Assembly (NCBI GenBank): GCA_001916965.1
Contig: MNTL01000002.1
Span: 62,001-126,000, forward strand
Source of the DNA: Roseburia sp. CAG:10041_57
GTDB lineage: Bacteria; Bacillota; Clostridia; Lachnospirales; Lachnospiraceae
Length of the DNA stretch: 64,000 nt
Reading direction: 5' to 3'
The position numbers and the translations under genes were made by a program. Positions 49,852 through 59,460 of this stretch are shown here, piece after piece; positions within the stretch are counted from its first letter, which is position 1, and every line of letters begins with the position of its first letter. The notes beneath the pieces were generated by a model, which did no database searches, had not been told where the DNA came from, and saw nothing but the letters and a program-made list of their open reading frames with translations.

Positions 49852-50568
49852 TTAGAAATCTGCATTATGTAACTGGTTATAGGCTGCCGTGATAATTGCG
49901 GAGAAACGGTCAGCATGCAGGTCATCATTGAGGACATACTTGTAATTGATTTCTATCGGATTGTTCAGTGCAAGTACGTTATACCGTTTCAAACGTGTAT
50001 CCAGTTGTTTGAAGAAGGATTCCATATGTTTCCTTGTGCAATTTTCAATGACCAGTAAGAACTCATTACCGCCATTTCTTCCGACAAATCCATAATCGTC
50101 ACCAACTTCTTCCAGAATATTGCAGAAATCAATCAGGATCTGGTCTCCCGCATCCCTGCCAAGGGCTATATTTGTGGCAGATAAATTACTGATTGTAATC
50201 AGTGCACATGCAACATGGTCAATTTTCGCAGATTCCCCGCCATACATCTGAAATACAAGATCGCAGCTGAGACGGTTTGGCATACCGGTGAGTTCATCCA
50301 CATAAGCTGCATGCTTGAGCGTATCCCTTTCCTGTACCGCTTTCCCGAAGGCTGTGAGATCCACAACCAGAAACAGAAGATTACCAATAATGAAAAGGAT
50401 GACGATCAGCTGGGGAATGAAATATAGAGGATTCTCTGATAATTTATTACGGTAATCAGGATATAGGACCATAAGTAATATATCCAAGACCAATAGAATC
50501 AGGGAAAAGCCTATCTGTAAAAATTTGGTGAGCTGATAATTCTTAAATATCGGTTTGTATTTATTCAT
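49852..50568 (-). CDS. Membrane GGDEF-domain protein with degenerate GGNEF motif
   Basis: 238 residues from the ATG at 50568 (start uncertain; also 50580). Two membrane helices at about 20-40 and 54-75, then a GGDEF domain: YVDELTGMPNRLS at its start, ALGRDAGDQILIDF, and RNGGNEFLLV where GGDEF is expected. The Asp to Asn change hits a metal-binding catalytic residue, so cyclic-di-GMP synthesis is doubtful. It may bind GTP or act as a regulator. Convergent with the LacI gene and divergent from the polysaccharide operon, which it could control. Confidence 0.85.
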   Translation of the reverse strand: MNKYKPIFKNYQLTKFLQIGFSLILLVLDILLMVLYPDYRNKLSENPLYFIPQLIVILFIIGNLLFLVVDLTAFGKAVQERDTLKHAAYVDELTGMPNRLSCDLVFQMYGGESAKIDHVACALITISNLSATNIALGRDAGDQILIDFCNILEEVGDDYGFVGRNGGNEFLLVIENCTRKHMESFFKQLDTRLKRYNVLALNNPIEINYKYVLNDDLHADRFSAIITAAYNQLHNADF

Positions 50569-50729
50569 ATTAATTACCATACCTTTCAAAAATGCAGACT
50601 AAGCACTGCTGTATTTATTATACTGTAGTAAATTTGAAAATGGAAGCTTGCTGGCTTAAGAAAAGTGATAACCGGAAGAAATTAGTAAAAGTGACTAAAA
50701 AATTTATGAATAAAATATTAAATATGTAT

Positions 50730-50759
50730 TTGTAATTCTGGTACAGTCTGTGATAAACT
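50730..50759 (+). promoter_or_regulatory. Promoter of the polysaccharide operon
   Basis: TTGTAA (50730-50735), 18-base spacer, TAAACT (50754-50759) preceded by TGA (extended -10). An untranslated leader of about 80 bases rich in GAGAGA follows. Confidence 0.5.
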
Positions 50760-50848
50760 GTAAACTAAAATAGAGAGAGCAATAAAAACAAAAGAAACAG
50801 AGTACGGTTTTAAAAAGAGAGAGAGTTATTGAGAGGAGAAAATTGAAT

Positions 50849-51310
50849 ATGATCAAAAAGGTATGTTTTGCTGCATCATCAGGCGGACATCTGGAGGAAA
50901 TATCCAGGCTTCGCGAGATCAGGGATAGATATGACTGTTTTTTATTTACGGAAAGCGGCAGTTTTGAGGAGCTTAATTTCTGTGAAAAAGTATATTATGT
51001 GAAGCAGATTAACAGAAAAGAGAAGGGATTTCTTTTCCATTTCCTGCAATTATGGATGCATGCAGACACAATCATGAAGAAAGAGGATCCTGATTGTATT
51101 ATTTCAACAGGAGCTCTGGCAACATTTCCAATCTGCGTAATTGGCAAGCTCAGAAAGAAGAAAGTAATCTATATTGAATCATTTGCCCGTGTAGATGGCA
51201 GCTCCATGACGGGTAAATTGATGAAAGCAGTTGCAGATTTATATATCGTGCAATGGAGAGAACTACTGGATGCAGTCCCCAATGCTGTATACGGTGGAGG
51301 AATATTTTAA
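50849..51310 (+). CDS. Alg14-like subunit of a glycosyltransferase (PssD/Cps14F type)
   Basis: 153 residues. VCFAASSGGHLEEI is the conserved N-terminal SGGH motif of Alg14-family proteins, and DCIISTGALATFPICVIG and VIYIESFARV complete the pattern. These proteins anchor the catalytic Alg13-like subunit to the membrane for the second sugar transfer on the lipid carrier. The ATG at 50849 is 10 bases after AGGAG; a TTG at 50843 is also possible. First gene of the operon; its partner follows 52 bases later. Confidence 0.9.
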   Translation: MIKKVCFAASSGGHLEEISRLREIRDRYDCFLFTESGSFEELNFCEKVYYVKQINRKEKGFLFHFLQLWMHADTIMKKEDPDCIISTGALATFPICVIGKLRKKKVIYIESFARVDGSSMTGKLMKAVADLYIVQWRELLDAVPNAVYGGGIF

Positions 51311-51362
51311 TTCCTGGTTGAGAGAGTAGAGAGAGTTAATAGTAGTTTGGAGAGAGCTGAAT

Positions 51363-51842
51363 ATGATTTTTGTGACATTGGGAACACAGAAATTTCAATT
51401 AAACAGATTATTGAAGCAGCTGGATAAATATATAGAGCAAGGACAGATTACAGACAAGGTTATAGCACAGATAGGATACTCTGATTATTTACCAAAGCGA
51501 TATGAGTATATTGATTTTTTGAATAAAACTGAATTTGACGAAATGATAGAGGCGGCAGACATTGTGATTGCTCACAGTGGTGTGGGCTCTATTATTCGTG
51601 CAATAAATTCCAACAAGCCGGTTATAGTCTATCCCCGGCTTGCTAAATACAGAGAGCATATCGATGACCATCAACTGGAGATCGCATATGCTTTTTCTGT
51701 TAAAAATTATGTACTGTGCTGTGGAGAAGAGGATGATCTGCTGGAGAAAATAGAAGAGAGCAGAACACATCACTTTGAAAAGTATGTTTCGCAAAGAGAA
51801 AAAATAGTCGGTATCATCGACGAATATTTAAGAAAGAATTAA
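51363..51842 (+). CDS. Alg13-like catalytic subunit (PssE/Cps14G type)
   Basis: 159 residues, GT28 C-terminal fold. MIFVTLGTQKFQLNRLL at the start, AHSGVGSIIRAINSNKPVIV with the nucleotide-sugar loop, and YREHIDDHQLEIA. With the previous gene it forms the two-part transferase that adds the second sugar, often beta-1,4 to a lipid-linked glucose. GGAGAG precedes the ATG. No separate initial sugar-phosphate transferase is in this window. Confidence 0.9.
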   Translation: MIFVTLGTQKFQLNRLLKQLDKYIEQGQITDKVIAQIGYSDYLPKRYEYIDFLNKTEFDEMIEAADIVIAHSGVGSIIRAINSNKPVIVYPRLAKYREHIDDHQLEIAYAFSVKNYVLCCGEEDDLLEKIEESRTHHFEKYVSQREKIVGIIDEYLRKN

Positions 51843-51853
51843 GAGGTATTGCT

Positions 51854-53248
51854 ATGTTCAAAACAATCATTAACAACTTCCATCTGGAGAAGCTGATATG
51901 GATTATCAAGTCTAAATTCCTGTACATGCTTCTGGCAGCCCTGATCGGTGCGGTTCTGACAGGTGGCTATGCAACACTGACACAGACATCTACATATCGT
52001 GCACAGATCAGCTTCTACGTATACAGCAATCCGGATTATGTGACGGATACGGGAGTGAATCTGAGCAGCTCGGATATAACCCAGGCGAACAGCCTGCTGA
52101 CCAGCTATATGCAGATCCTCAACAGTGCGACATTCTTAAATGAGATCATTGATTACACAGGGCTTGAGCAGTATACCGTGGAGGCTCTGCAGAAGAGAAT
52201 CACGGCTGCCGCAGTCTCTAATACCGCAGTGTTCAAGGTAAGCGTTCTGGATCAGAATCCGGTGAATGCCATGAATATCGCTAATGCAATCGGTGATCTG
52301 GCACCGGATGAGATCATCAGTATCGTAAAATCAGGTGGTATCGAGGTGCTGGATGCGGCTGAGCTGCCAACAGAACCGTATACCTCGACAAGTGTTCTGA
52401 TGTATGCGCTGATTGGTGCTGTGCTAGGATTTGCAATCGTAGCAGCCTGGTGCGTCATCAAGGGATTATTGAATACGACGATCAGACGTAAGTATGAGAT
52501 AGAAGATATGTTCACGATTCCTATTCTGGGAGAAGTGCCACAGCAGCAGGACAAGGACAAGAAGGAAGCGGTCAGTGTGCGTCTCGATCAGGACAACAGC
52601 TTCGGGTTAAAGGAAGCCTACAGTAATATCAGGGTAGGTCTGCTTTTTACAAAGAAGGGTGAGAAATGCCCAATCTATGCGGTAACAAGTGCAGATTGTC
52701 ATGAGGGTAAGACGACGAGTGCGTTCAATATGGCAGTTTCCTATGCGCAGATGAATAAGAAGGTACTTCTCATTGATGCGGATATGAGAAACAGCAGTAT
52801 GAAGGAATTTCTGCAGGATGCTCAATGGAATGACACGGACGGATTGAGTGAATATCTGGCTGAGATTGCGGATAAGCCTGCCAAGATTGCCTTTGAGAAG
52901 AATCTGGATATCATACCTTCCGGTACTATGCCGCCCAATCCTTCTGAATTGCTGGTAAGTGAGAGATGGTATCAGTTATTGCAGGACAGCCAGAAGGAAT
53001 ATGATGCCATTTTCGTGGATTTCCCGTCCCTTGGTATCGTATCGGATGCACTCTGTCTGGTACAGGTCGCAACCACATATGTGTTGGTGATCCGAGAGAA
53101 TCTGACCAGAATTGAGAGGATTGAGATGATCGTGCGCAGACTGGAGAGTCTGGATGCTGATATCTGTGGTTTCATATACAATGGAATCTCCCAGAAGTCA
53201 CCGGACTATAATTATAAATTATATGGAAAAGAATATAAGAAGGATTAG
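51854..53248 (+). CDS. Wzz chain-length regulator fused to BY-kinase
   Basis: 464 residues. Residues 1-210: Wzz-type domain with membrane helices at about 22-42 and 181-202 around an extracellular coil. Residues about 225-450: bacterial tyrosine kinase with P-loop SADCHEGKTT (usual PGEGKS changed to CHEGKT), Walker A' LLIDADMR and Walker B-like IFVDFPSLG. The tail has a Tyr cluster (YNYKLYGKEYKKD) for autophosphorylation. Firmicutes usually have these on two chains (CpsC and CpsD); here they are one. It should set polysaccharide length and export. Starts 11 bases after the previous gene. Confidence 0.9.
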   Translation: MFKTIINNFHLEKLIWIIKSKFLYMLLAALIGAVLTGGYATLTQTSTYRAQISFYVYSNPDYVTDTGVNLSSSDITQANSLLTSYMQILNSATFLNEIIDYTGLEQYTVEALQKRITAAAVSNTAVFKVSVLDQNPVNAMNIANAIGDLAPDEIISIVKSGGIEVLDAAELPTEPYTSTSVLMYALIGAVLGFAIVAAWCVIKGLLNTTIRRKYEIEDMFTIPILGEVPQQQDKDKKEAVSVRLDQDNSFGLKEAYSNIRVGLLFTKKGEKCPIYAVTSADCHEGKTTSAFNMAVSYAQMNKKVLLIDADMRNSSMKEFLQDAQWNDTDGLSEYLAEIADKPAKIAFEKNLDIIPSGTMPPNPSELLVSERWYQLLQDSQKEYDAIFVDFPSLGIVSDALCLVQVATTYVLVIRENLTRIERIEMIVRRLESLDADICGFIYNGISQKSPDYNYKLYGKEYKKD

Positions 53249-53253
53249 AGAAT

Positions 53254-54228
53254 ATGCCAAAGGTAAGTATCATAGTACCGGTTTATAATACATCAGCGTA
53301 TCTAAGACGCTGCATGGATGCCCTTACAGGGCAGACTCTGGAGGACATAGAGATCATAGCAGTGAATGATGGCTCTACGGATGATTCACCGGCCATTCTG
53401 GGAGAGTATGAACAGAAGGATTCCAGGGTCAGGGTATTCCATAAAGTGAATGGAGGTCAGGCAACAGCAAGGAATATGGGGATACGCAGAAGCCATGGAG
53501 AATATGTAGGCTTCGCTGATTCGGATGATTATGTAGATGCAGACATGTTCCGACAGATGTATGAGCTTGCAAAAGAGAAGGACTGTGACATGGTGGAATG
53601 TAACTACCACTATCTGCAGGAGACAAAAGATGACATCAGGGAGCTGAAGACCAGAGGCCGTATCCGGGAATATACAGGGCAGAAGGATATGCTGATTGAT
53701 CCTCAGGTATCGCCTTGGAATAAATTATATCGAAGAGAGATACTATTGCATAATGGTGTGGATTTTCCAGAGGGGCTGATATACGAAGACACTGCCTTTT
53801 ATATCAAGACGATACCTTATGTGAAGAAAGCTTCTTATCTGGACAGAGCTTGTGTATATTATTTCCTGAGAGAGACCTCTACCATGAATGCGAATAAGAG
53901 CAGAAAGGTCGGGAATATATTTCAGGTGTTACAGAATATTCTGGACTTTTACCGGGAAAATGGCTTTTATGAGGAATATGCTGCTGAGCTTGAATACTTC
54001 TGCGTTAAGATCTGTCTATGCAGTTCACTAAGCCGTATCGGAAGAGTGACGGATAAGGAGCTGGAGACGAAGCTGCTGGATAAGACGTTCGCTTTTATTC
54101 ATGAGAACTTCCCGTTTTATAAGAAGAACCCATATTTCCATGGAAAAACAGGAAGTTACATTAAGATTGTAAACCGTCATAACAGCAGGTGCATAGGAAG
54201 AATCCTTGGAAAGATAATGAAAGGCTGA
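53254..54228 (+). CDS. Family 2 glycosyltransferase
   Basis: 324 residues. GT-A fold: KVSIIVPVYNTSAYLRRC, IIAVNDGSTDDSP, and GFADSDDYVDADM with the DxD metal site, then a family-typical NKLYRREIL. Inverting transferase using a UDP- or other NDP-sugar to extend the repeat unit at the inner membrane face. It follows the Wzz-kinase gene by 5 bases. Sugar specificity not predictable. Confidence 0.92.
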   Translation: MPKVSIIVPVYNTSAYLRRCMDALTGQTLEDIEIIAVNDGSTDDSPAILGEYEQKDSRVRVFHKVNGGQATARNMGIRRSHGEYVGFADSDDYVDADMFRQMYELAKEKDCDMVECNYHYLQETKDDIRELKTRGRIREYTGQKDMLIDPQVSPWNKLYRREILLHNGVDFPEGLIYEDTAFYIKTIPYVKKASYLDRACVYYFLRETSTMNANKSRKVGNIFQVLQNILDFYRENGFYEEYAAELEYFCVKICLCSSLSRIGRVTDKELETKLLDKTFAFIHENFPFYKKNPYFHGKTGSYIKIVNRHNSRCIGRILGKIMKG

Positions 54229-54232
54229 TGGA

Positions 54233-55162
54233 ATGAAAATATCTGTAGCAATGGCAACCTATAATGGAGCGCAGTACATAGAAGAACAGCTGGAATCCAT
54301 ACGGATTCAGACGATGCCTGTGGATGAGGTGCGGATCTGTGATGATGGCTCTTCGGACGATACAGTAGAGGTAATATGCCACTACATCAGAGAGCATGGG
54401 CTGGAGAGCAGCTGGTCTGTCGAGGTGAATCAGGAGAACTTAGGTTATGCATCGAATTTCATGAAGGCAGTGGGACTGACCAACGGAGATTATGTATTTT
54501 TCTGCGATCAGGATGATATCTGGATAGCAGACAGGGCAGAGAGAATGATCGGCCTGATGGAGGCTCATCCTGATATGCTGCTTCTTGGCTCTGAGTTCGA
54601 TTCCTTCGTCAGTGCCAAGGATGCGCCGTCAGTACCGGGCTGGGAACAGAAGATGATCCGGAACGATGAGTCTCTGGAGAAAATGCAGTTTACTCCGGCA
54701 AATATATTCATAGGCTGTCAGGGCTGTACCATGTGTATGCGCAGACAATTGCTGGAGAGGGCAATGCCTTACTGGTATAAGGGCTGGGCACATGATGAAT
54801 TCGTATGGAAGCTCGCGCTGTGCATGGATGGTCTGTATATGTATCATTCCTACACACTCAGAAGAAGACTTCATTCCAATAACGTGACCATGCGTAAGGT
54901 AAGAGATATTACGAAGAGGCTGAAATACCTGACAGATCTGCAGGACAGTCATATGGCTACCCTGAAATATGCCAGAGAGAATGGTCTTTCTAAGTCACAG
55001 CTTGCACTGCTGGAGAAAAACATCAAAGCGACCAGACTTCGGATAGAACTTCTCCGAAATAAGAAATTATGGAATATTGTACCACTGACACTGTTTTATC
55101 GGGAATGCTATCACAAATGCAGAGCGATTCCCGTGGAGCTGATGATGGCGGTAAGAAATTAA
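54233..55162 (+). CDS. Family 2 glycosyltransferase, rhamnosyltransferase-like
   Basis: 309 residues. KISVAMATYNGAQYIEEQLE, RICDDGSSDDT, FFCDQDDIWIADRA: the DQDD-W form of the GT2 motif is typical of the alpha-1,3-rhamnosyl or galactosyl transferase group of O-antigen and capsule clusters. ATG at 54233 lies 4 bases after the previous stop. Adds one sugar of the repeat unit. No dTDP-rhamnose genes are in the window, so the donor is uncertain. Confidence 0.9.
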   Translation: MKISVAMATYNGAQYIEEQLESIRIQTMPVDEVRICDDGSSDDTVEVICHYIREHGLESSWSVEVNQENLGYASNFMKAVGLTNGDYVFFCDQDDIWIADRAERMIGLMEAHPDMLLLGSEFDSFVSAKDAPSVPGWEQKMIRNDESLEKMQFTPANIFIGCQGCTMCMRRQLLERAMPYWYKGWAHDEFVWKLALCMDGLYMYHSYTLRRRLHSNNVTMRKVRDITKRLKYLTDLQDSHMATLKYARENGLSKSQLALLEKNIKATRLRIELLRNKKLWNIVPLTLFYRECYHKCRAIPVELMMAVRN

Positions 55163-55174
55163 AGGAGATGTCCC

Positions 55175-56548
55175 ATGACACAAGAGAGCGCAGTACGGAC
55201 AAGTAAATATATAAAGCCTGCAAGAGAGGAAAAGATATTTGAAAAGACAGTCGTTTTCTTCCTGTTCAGTCTTTTTGTCATGCCTCAGTATTTCGGACTT
55301 CCTACGCCGTTATTTGATTTTACACTGCTTAGAATGATGCTGATACTGGTGCTGTTCATGATCATCTATGATGATGAACGCAAGGTTGCCTTTGCAGATC
55401 TGATTCTGCATTCCAGACTGACGCTGGTGCTGCTGCCATATATGTTCGTACTGCTCTACACCATGGTACTGAGGGCTGATATCAATGCTTTTCTGAATCC
55501 GTTTCTTGAAATACTGTCCTTTTATCTGCTGATCTATGTGATCCATAATGTGCTCGGCGTGGAGAAGACTGTCCGGTATCTGTTGGGCTTCCTTTATCTG
55601 ATGACGATACTTGGAGTCGTGGAATATGCAATGGGGCGTTCACCCTTCTCCTATCTGGAGACAATAAAGGGCATCTATACAGGAAGATTTATCAGGTCAG
55701 GTAATTACAGGATCATGAGCTCCTGTACCCATTCCCTTGGCTATGGGCTTTTGCTGGTCGCTGTGGCACCGCTTTCCTGCTTTGATTACAGGAAGAACGA
55801 AGTCAATCTGTTGTGCAGGCCGATATTGTTTCTGTTGCTTCTGATCAATGTATTCCTGACAGGCTCCCGTTCGACGCTTAGTGTGTTCCTTGTAGAGACA
55901 TTGCTGCTTTTTATACTGTCCTCAGGAACCGATAAGAAGAAATGTATACTGGCCGGAATCGTGCTTGTAGCCGGAATCACAGCATTTCTGGTCGTATTCT
56001 ACAGAACGGGCATTGCGCAGTATATCCTGTTACAGTTTGCAAGTATTCTGGATTCCATACTGGGAACGCAGTATTCGGTTCTGTTTGGTGGTAATACGGA
56101 GGCATTGAGCAGCAGCTCGAACTACCGTGACCAGCTGAAATATATTTTTCAGGTAAAATGGCTCAATCCCATACTGGGAATCGGACGAAAGAGATCCTTT
56201 ACCTCGGAAATCAATGGCTCATATATTGAATCTATTGATAACTTCTATATTGCGGAATATGTAAGGTATGCCTATCCGGGATTAGTTACGTATGTGTTCT
56301 TCCTGCTTTTCCATCTGGGCGGAATGATAAAGAAATGCATCATGGATGGTAAAGCGGTGTATAAGATTTTGTTGGTAGGAGCAGGCTGTTATGCGGTAAA
56401 TCTGTTCTGGGTAGATTCCCTGCAGACATTGAAGTATCTGTATATTATTTTTGCACTGTATCTGTGTCAGTATATGGAAGACGGCAGGAGTGCAGAGGCA
56501 GATTCTGGTTCAAAATACATCAGGTCAAGAGTAAATAAGTGGAGATAG
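55175..56548 (+). CDS. O-antigen ligase/polymerase-like membrane protein (Wzy type)
   Basis: 457 residues with about ten to twelve membrane helices. A large loop near residues 290-345 between late helices, with NPILGIGRKRSF and YIESIDNFYIAEYVRY, is typical for Wzy/O-antigen ligase family enzymes, as is TGSRSTLSVFLVE. It should polymerise flipped repeat units outside the membrane. GGAGAT precedes the ATG. Position in the middle of glycosyltransferases and before a flippase supports Wzy. Sequence in this family is poorly conserved, so the call rests on topology and context. Confidence 0.82.
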   Translation: MTQESAVRTSKYIKPAREEKIFEKTVVFFLFSLFVMPQYFGLPTPLFDFTLLRMMLILVLFMIIYDDERKVAFADLILHSRLTLVLLPYMFVLLYTMVLRADINAFLNPFLEILSFYLLIYVIHNVLGVEKTVRYLLGFLYLMTILGVVEYAMGRSPFSYLETIKGIYTGRFIRSGNYRIMSSCTHSLGYGLLLVAVAPLSCFDYRKNEVNLLCRPILFLLLLINVFLTGSRSTLSVFLVETLLLFILSSGTDKKKCILAGIVLVAGITAFLVVFYRTGIAQYILLQFASILDSILGTQYSVLFGGNTEALSSSSNYRDQLKYIFQVKWLNPILGIGRKRSFTSEINGSYIESIDNFYIAEYVRYAYPGLVTYVFFLLFHLGGMIKKCIMDGKAVYKILLVGAGCYAVNLFWVDSLQTLKYLYIIFALYLCQYMEDGRSAEADSGSKYIRSRVNKWR

Positions 56549-56551
56549 AGA

Positions 56552-57571
56552 ATGCAACCAAGGGTGAGTATCATTATTCCTGTTTATAATGGGGAAAAGT
56601 ACATAAGGAACAGCATAATAAAGCTGCAAATGCAGACATATGCCAATCTGGAAGTAATCTATGTGGATGATGGAAGCACTGACCAGACGGGAATCATTCT
56701 GGATGAGACAGCCACGGAAGATGACAGATTCCGGGTGATTCATAAGGAAAACGGTGGTGTGAGTGCTGCAAGAAATACGGGAATTAAGGCAGCGACAGGA
56801 GAATACCTGATCTTCTTTGATGCAGATGATGAAGTTACCCCGGAGGTGATACAGGATAATGTTGACGTGGCAATCACAAGCGGGGCAGATGTGGTGTTGT
56901 TTGGCTTCTGGTATTTCAATGTGGACTGCAAGGAAGAGAAGGTGAATGAATTCCCAGTGTCATTTAGCGGAACGAGGGAAGAATTCTTCACACAGTGTGT
57001 GAGTGAGGCAGTAGACAGAGAGTTCTTCAATGCACCGTGGAATAAACTTATCAAAGGTAAGCTGATCAGCGACAATGGACTATGCTTTGATACCAGATAT
57101 TCTCTGTATGAGGATAATCTGTTTGCAACGGATGTTTTTATCCATGCAGAGAGAATTGCAATTAATCCGAAGGCATATTACAGATATTTTCTGAGATCCT
57201 CAGGAAGTCTGCTCACCCGGTTCCACGACAATATTTTCGAGGGACTGACGTTGTTCTACGACAGAGCAATGGAATATTGCAGAGGATTTGACAGGAATGA
57301 GGCGCAGATACACAGCTTCGAGAGGATGTATGTTACACATACCTATACCTTCCTGAAGCAGATAAGCTGTAACCGCGAACTGACACCACAGCGGAAAAAA
57401 GAGCTGCTGCAGAGCATATGTGAGGAGGAGAAGCTTCAAAAGGCTCTGGCACATGTAGAGCTTAAGGGCAGGAAGCGTATCATACGATATCTGATCAGAA
57501 GGAAGCAATATCACATGATAGAAATGCTGTATTGCTCCAGAAGTAAATTCTTCGATCAGAGAAAGGCATAA
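56552..57571 (+). CDS. Family 2 glycosyltransferase
   Basis: 339 residues, GT-A: RVSIIIPVYNGEKYIRNS, IYVDDGSTDQTG, NGGVSAARNTGIKAATGEYLI (20-plus residues in all) and IFFDADDEVTPE with the DxD site. C-terminal half helical with APWNKLIKGKLI. It lies 3 bases after the polymerase gene, so part of the same transcript. Adds a sugar to the repeat unit; specificity unknown. Confidence 0.91.
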   Translation: MQPRVSIIIPVYNGEKYIRNSIIKLQMQTYANLEVIYVDDGSTDQTGIILDETATEDDRFRVIHKENGGVSAARNTGIKAATGEYLIFFDADDEVTPEVIQDNVDVAITSGADVVLFGFWYFNVDCKEEKVNEFPVSFSGTREEFFTQCVSEAVDREFFNAPWNKLIKGKLISDNGLCFDTRYSLYEDNLFATDVFIHAERIAINPKAYYRYFLRSSGSLLTRFHDNIFEGLTLFYDRAMEYCRGFDRNEAQIHSFERMYVTHTYTFLKQISCNRELTPQRKKELLQSICEEEKLQKALAHVELKGRKRIIRYLIRRKQYHMIEMLYCSRSKFFDQRKA

Positions 57572-57577
57572 AGTAAC

Positions 57578-58522
57578 ATGGGTAAGCTGGATAAGGTAAA
57601 ATATAAAATCGAAGACCATATGCTGCTTGGTTCTGTATATGACAACATCATGATGAAAACAAAATACAGGAATAAAAAGCTGTCTTTTCTATATAATGTA
57701 ATGGTGGCACAAAAACACCGCATGCTGTATTACAAGCAGCTTCGAAGAAAATATATGGACAGATGCAGTGCCAGTCCTGTCTGGGAGAAACAGCCCAAGG
57801 CAGCAAACAATGATACGATATGGTTCTGCTGGCTGCAGGGGATAGAGGAGGCGCCGCTTCTGGTGAAGAGATGTCTGGAGTCTCTTAGGAAGAATATCCC
57901 GGATAAGAAGATTATTGTAATCGACGGGAATAATCTTGGTGAATATGTGAATATGCCGGATTACATCACGGACAAATGGCAAAGGGGCATCATAGGGAAT
58001 GCGCATTTCTCAGATCTGCTAAGGTTAGAGCTGCTGATAGAAAAAGGCGGCTACTGGATAGATGCTACGGTATTGTGTACGGATTCGAAAATGCTGGAAT
58101 TCATAGATAAGCAGCCATTATTTCTGTACAGCTTCTATTATTTCGGATTCAATCCTGAGATTATGGAGCTGAACAACTGGTTCATCAAGAGCTGCACCAA
58201 TAACAATATTTTATGTCTTCTGAGAGAATTACTGTATACCTATTGGACGGAGAATGACAGGGCAAAGGATTATTTCCTGACACAGCTGTTTCTTACGATG
58301 GCAGTAGAATATTACAAAGAAGAATACAACAGGATGCCGATCGTCAGTCAGGTAGATTCCCACATTCTGGCGACCTACATAGCAGAGTCTTATGATGAAG
58401 ATAAATATGCATTGCTGAAGCAGACAACAGGATTTCATAAATTAAGCACCAGATTCGAGGCAGAGTCCATCCAGACGAAGGACTGCTTCTATGATGTGGT
58501 GATCAACCGGGGAGAGTATTAG
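57578..58522 (+). CDS. Capsular polysaccharide synthesis protein (GT32-like)
   Basis: 314 residues. IWFCWLQGIEEAP, LVKRCLESLRKNIPDKKII and the donor-binding segment FSDLLRLELLIEKGGYWIDA with a DAT in place of DxD match the Caps_synth family, related to GT32. Such proteins transfer hexoses in capsule clusters. The following gene is also GT32-like but a different branch. Starts 6 bases after the previous stop. Confidence 0.85.
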   Translation: MGKLDKVKYKIEDHMLLGSVYDNIMMKTKYRNKKLSFLYNVMVAQKHRMLYYKQLRRKYMDRCSASPVWEKQPKAANNDTIWFCWLQGIEEAPLLVKRCLESLRKNIPDKKIIVIDGNNLGEYVNMPDYITDKWQRGIIGNAHFSDLLRLELLIEKGGYWIDATVLCTDSKMLEFIDKQPLFLYSFYYFGFNPEIMELNNWFIKSCTNNNILCLLRELLYTYWTENDRAKDYFLTQLFLTMAVEYYKEEYNRMPIVSQVDSHILATYIAESYDEDKYALLKQTTGFHKLSTRFEAESIQTKDCFYDVVINRGEY

Positions 58523-58534
58523 GAGAGAGTAAAA

Positions 58535-59380
58535 ATGCAGAAAAAAGAGGAGAACAAGATACCTAAGATCATTCATTATTGCTGGTTTGGCGGTAAGCCG
58601 ATACCTAAGGATCTGCAGGATTGTATTGATACCTGGAGTATTCTAAAGGGATATCAGGTGATGCGCTGGGATGAGTCCAACTGCAGCTTTGATGAGAATG
58701 AATTTGTAAGAAAGACCTATGCAGAGAAGCAGCTTGGATTTATCGGAGATTATTACCGTCTGAAGGCTGTATATGAGTATGGCGGCATTTATCTGGATAC
58801 GGATGTCAAGGTGTGCAAGTCCTTTGATCCGCTATTGGATTATCCGGCTTTCCTGAATTTCATCTTTGACTGTTCGGTAGGCTCTGCAATCATAGGAGCA
58901 AGGAAAGGCAATCCGCTGATCAAAGCACTGCTGGATATGTATGATAATACGACCTTTGGCACGAACAGAAGCGGCAAGGTGTTTGAGTGGCGCGACGGAA
59001 AGCTGGTCGTAGACGGTTATGCTACCAGCAATTATTACTATACTTATTATATTCTGCACCATTATCCGGAATTTATTCTGAATAACAGATTCCAGAATAT
59101 GAAGGACTTTGTCATTTTCCCGAAGGAATATTTCGAGATCGGTACAGTGACCGGCAGGCATTATGCGGTTCATTTATGTGCCGGAGAATGGAGAATCAAG
59201 GCAGATACCTCACGTACCTTCAAGGGCAGGATCAAGGCATTGCTGCATAAGAACCAGAAGGTGTTTGATATTGTGCAGGTGCTGGTAAGGAAGAGAAGAT
59301 ACAGGGAGCTCAAGAAGCAGATTCCGTTCTACGGATATTATCTTGCACAGAAGAATCATACACAATTACCTGAATTATAA
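58535..59380 (+). CDS. GT32-family glycosyltransferase
   Basis: 281 residues. IPKIIHYCWFGGKPIPKDLQ, YRLKAVYEYGGIYLDTDVKV with the DTD metal site, and YAVHLCAGEW near the end are the hallmarks of the DXD sugar-binding (Gly_transf_sug) family. Retaining transferase, usually hexosyl. GGAGAG lies 10 bases upstream of the ATG. An 80-base gap with a second AAAGGAAG box follows before the VanZ-like gene. Confidence 0.92.
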   Translation: MQKKEENKIPKIIHYCWFGGKPIPKDLQDCIDTWSILKGYQVMRWDESNCSFDENEFVRKTYAEKQLGFIGDYYRLKAVYEYGGIYLDTDVKVCKSFDPLLDYPAFLNFIFDCSVGSAIIGARKGNPLIKALLDMYDNTTFGTNRSGKVFEWRDGKLVVDGYATSNYYYTYYILHHYPEFILNNRFQNMKDFVIFPKEYFEIGTVTGRHYAVHLCAGEWRIKADTSRTFKGRIKALLHKNQKVFDIVQVLVRKRRYRELKKQIPFYGYYLAQKNHTQLPEL

Positions 59381-59460
59381 AGGAAGCGATAACGATTAAC
59401 GTTCAGAAATTTTTTGAATACTTATTTCACTACATCAGGCAGCAGAGCAGGGGCGTATCT

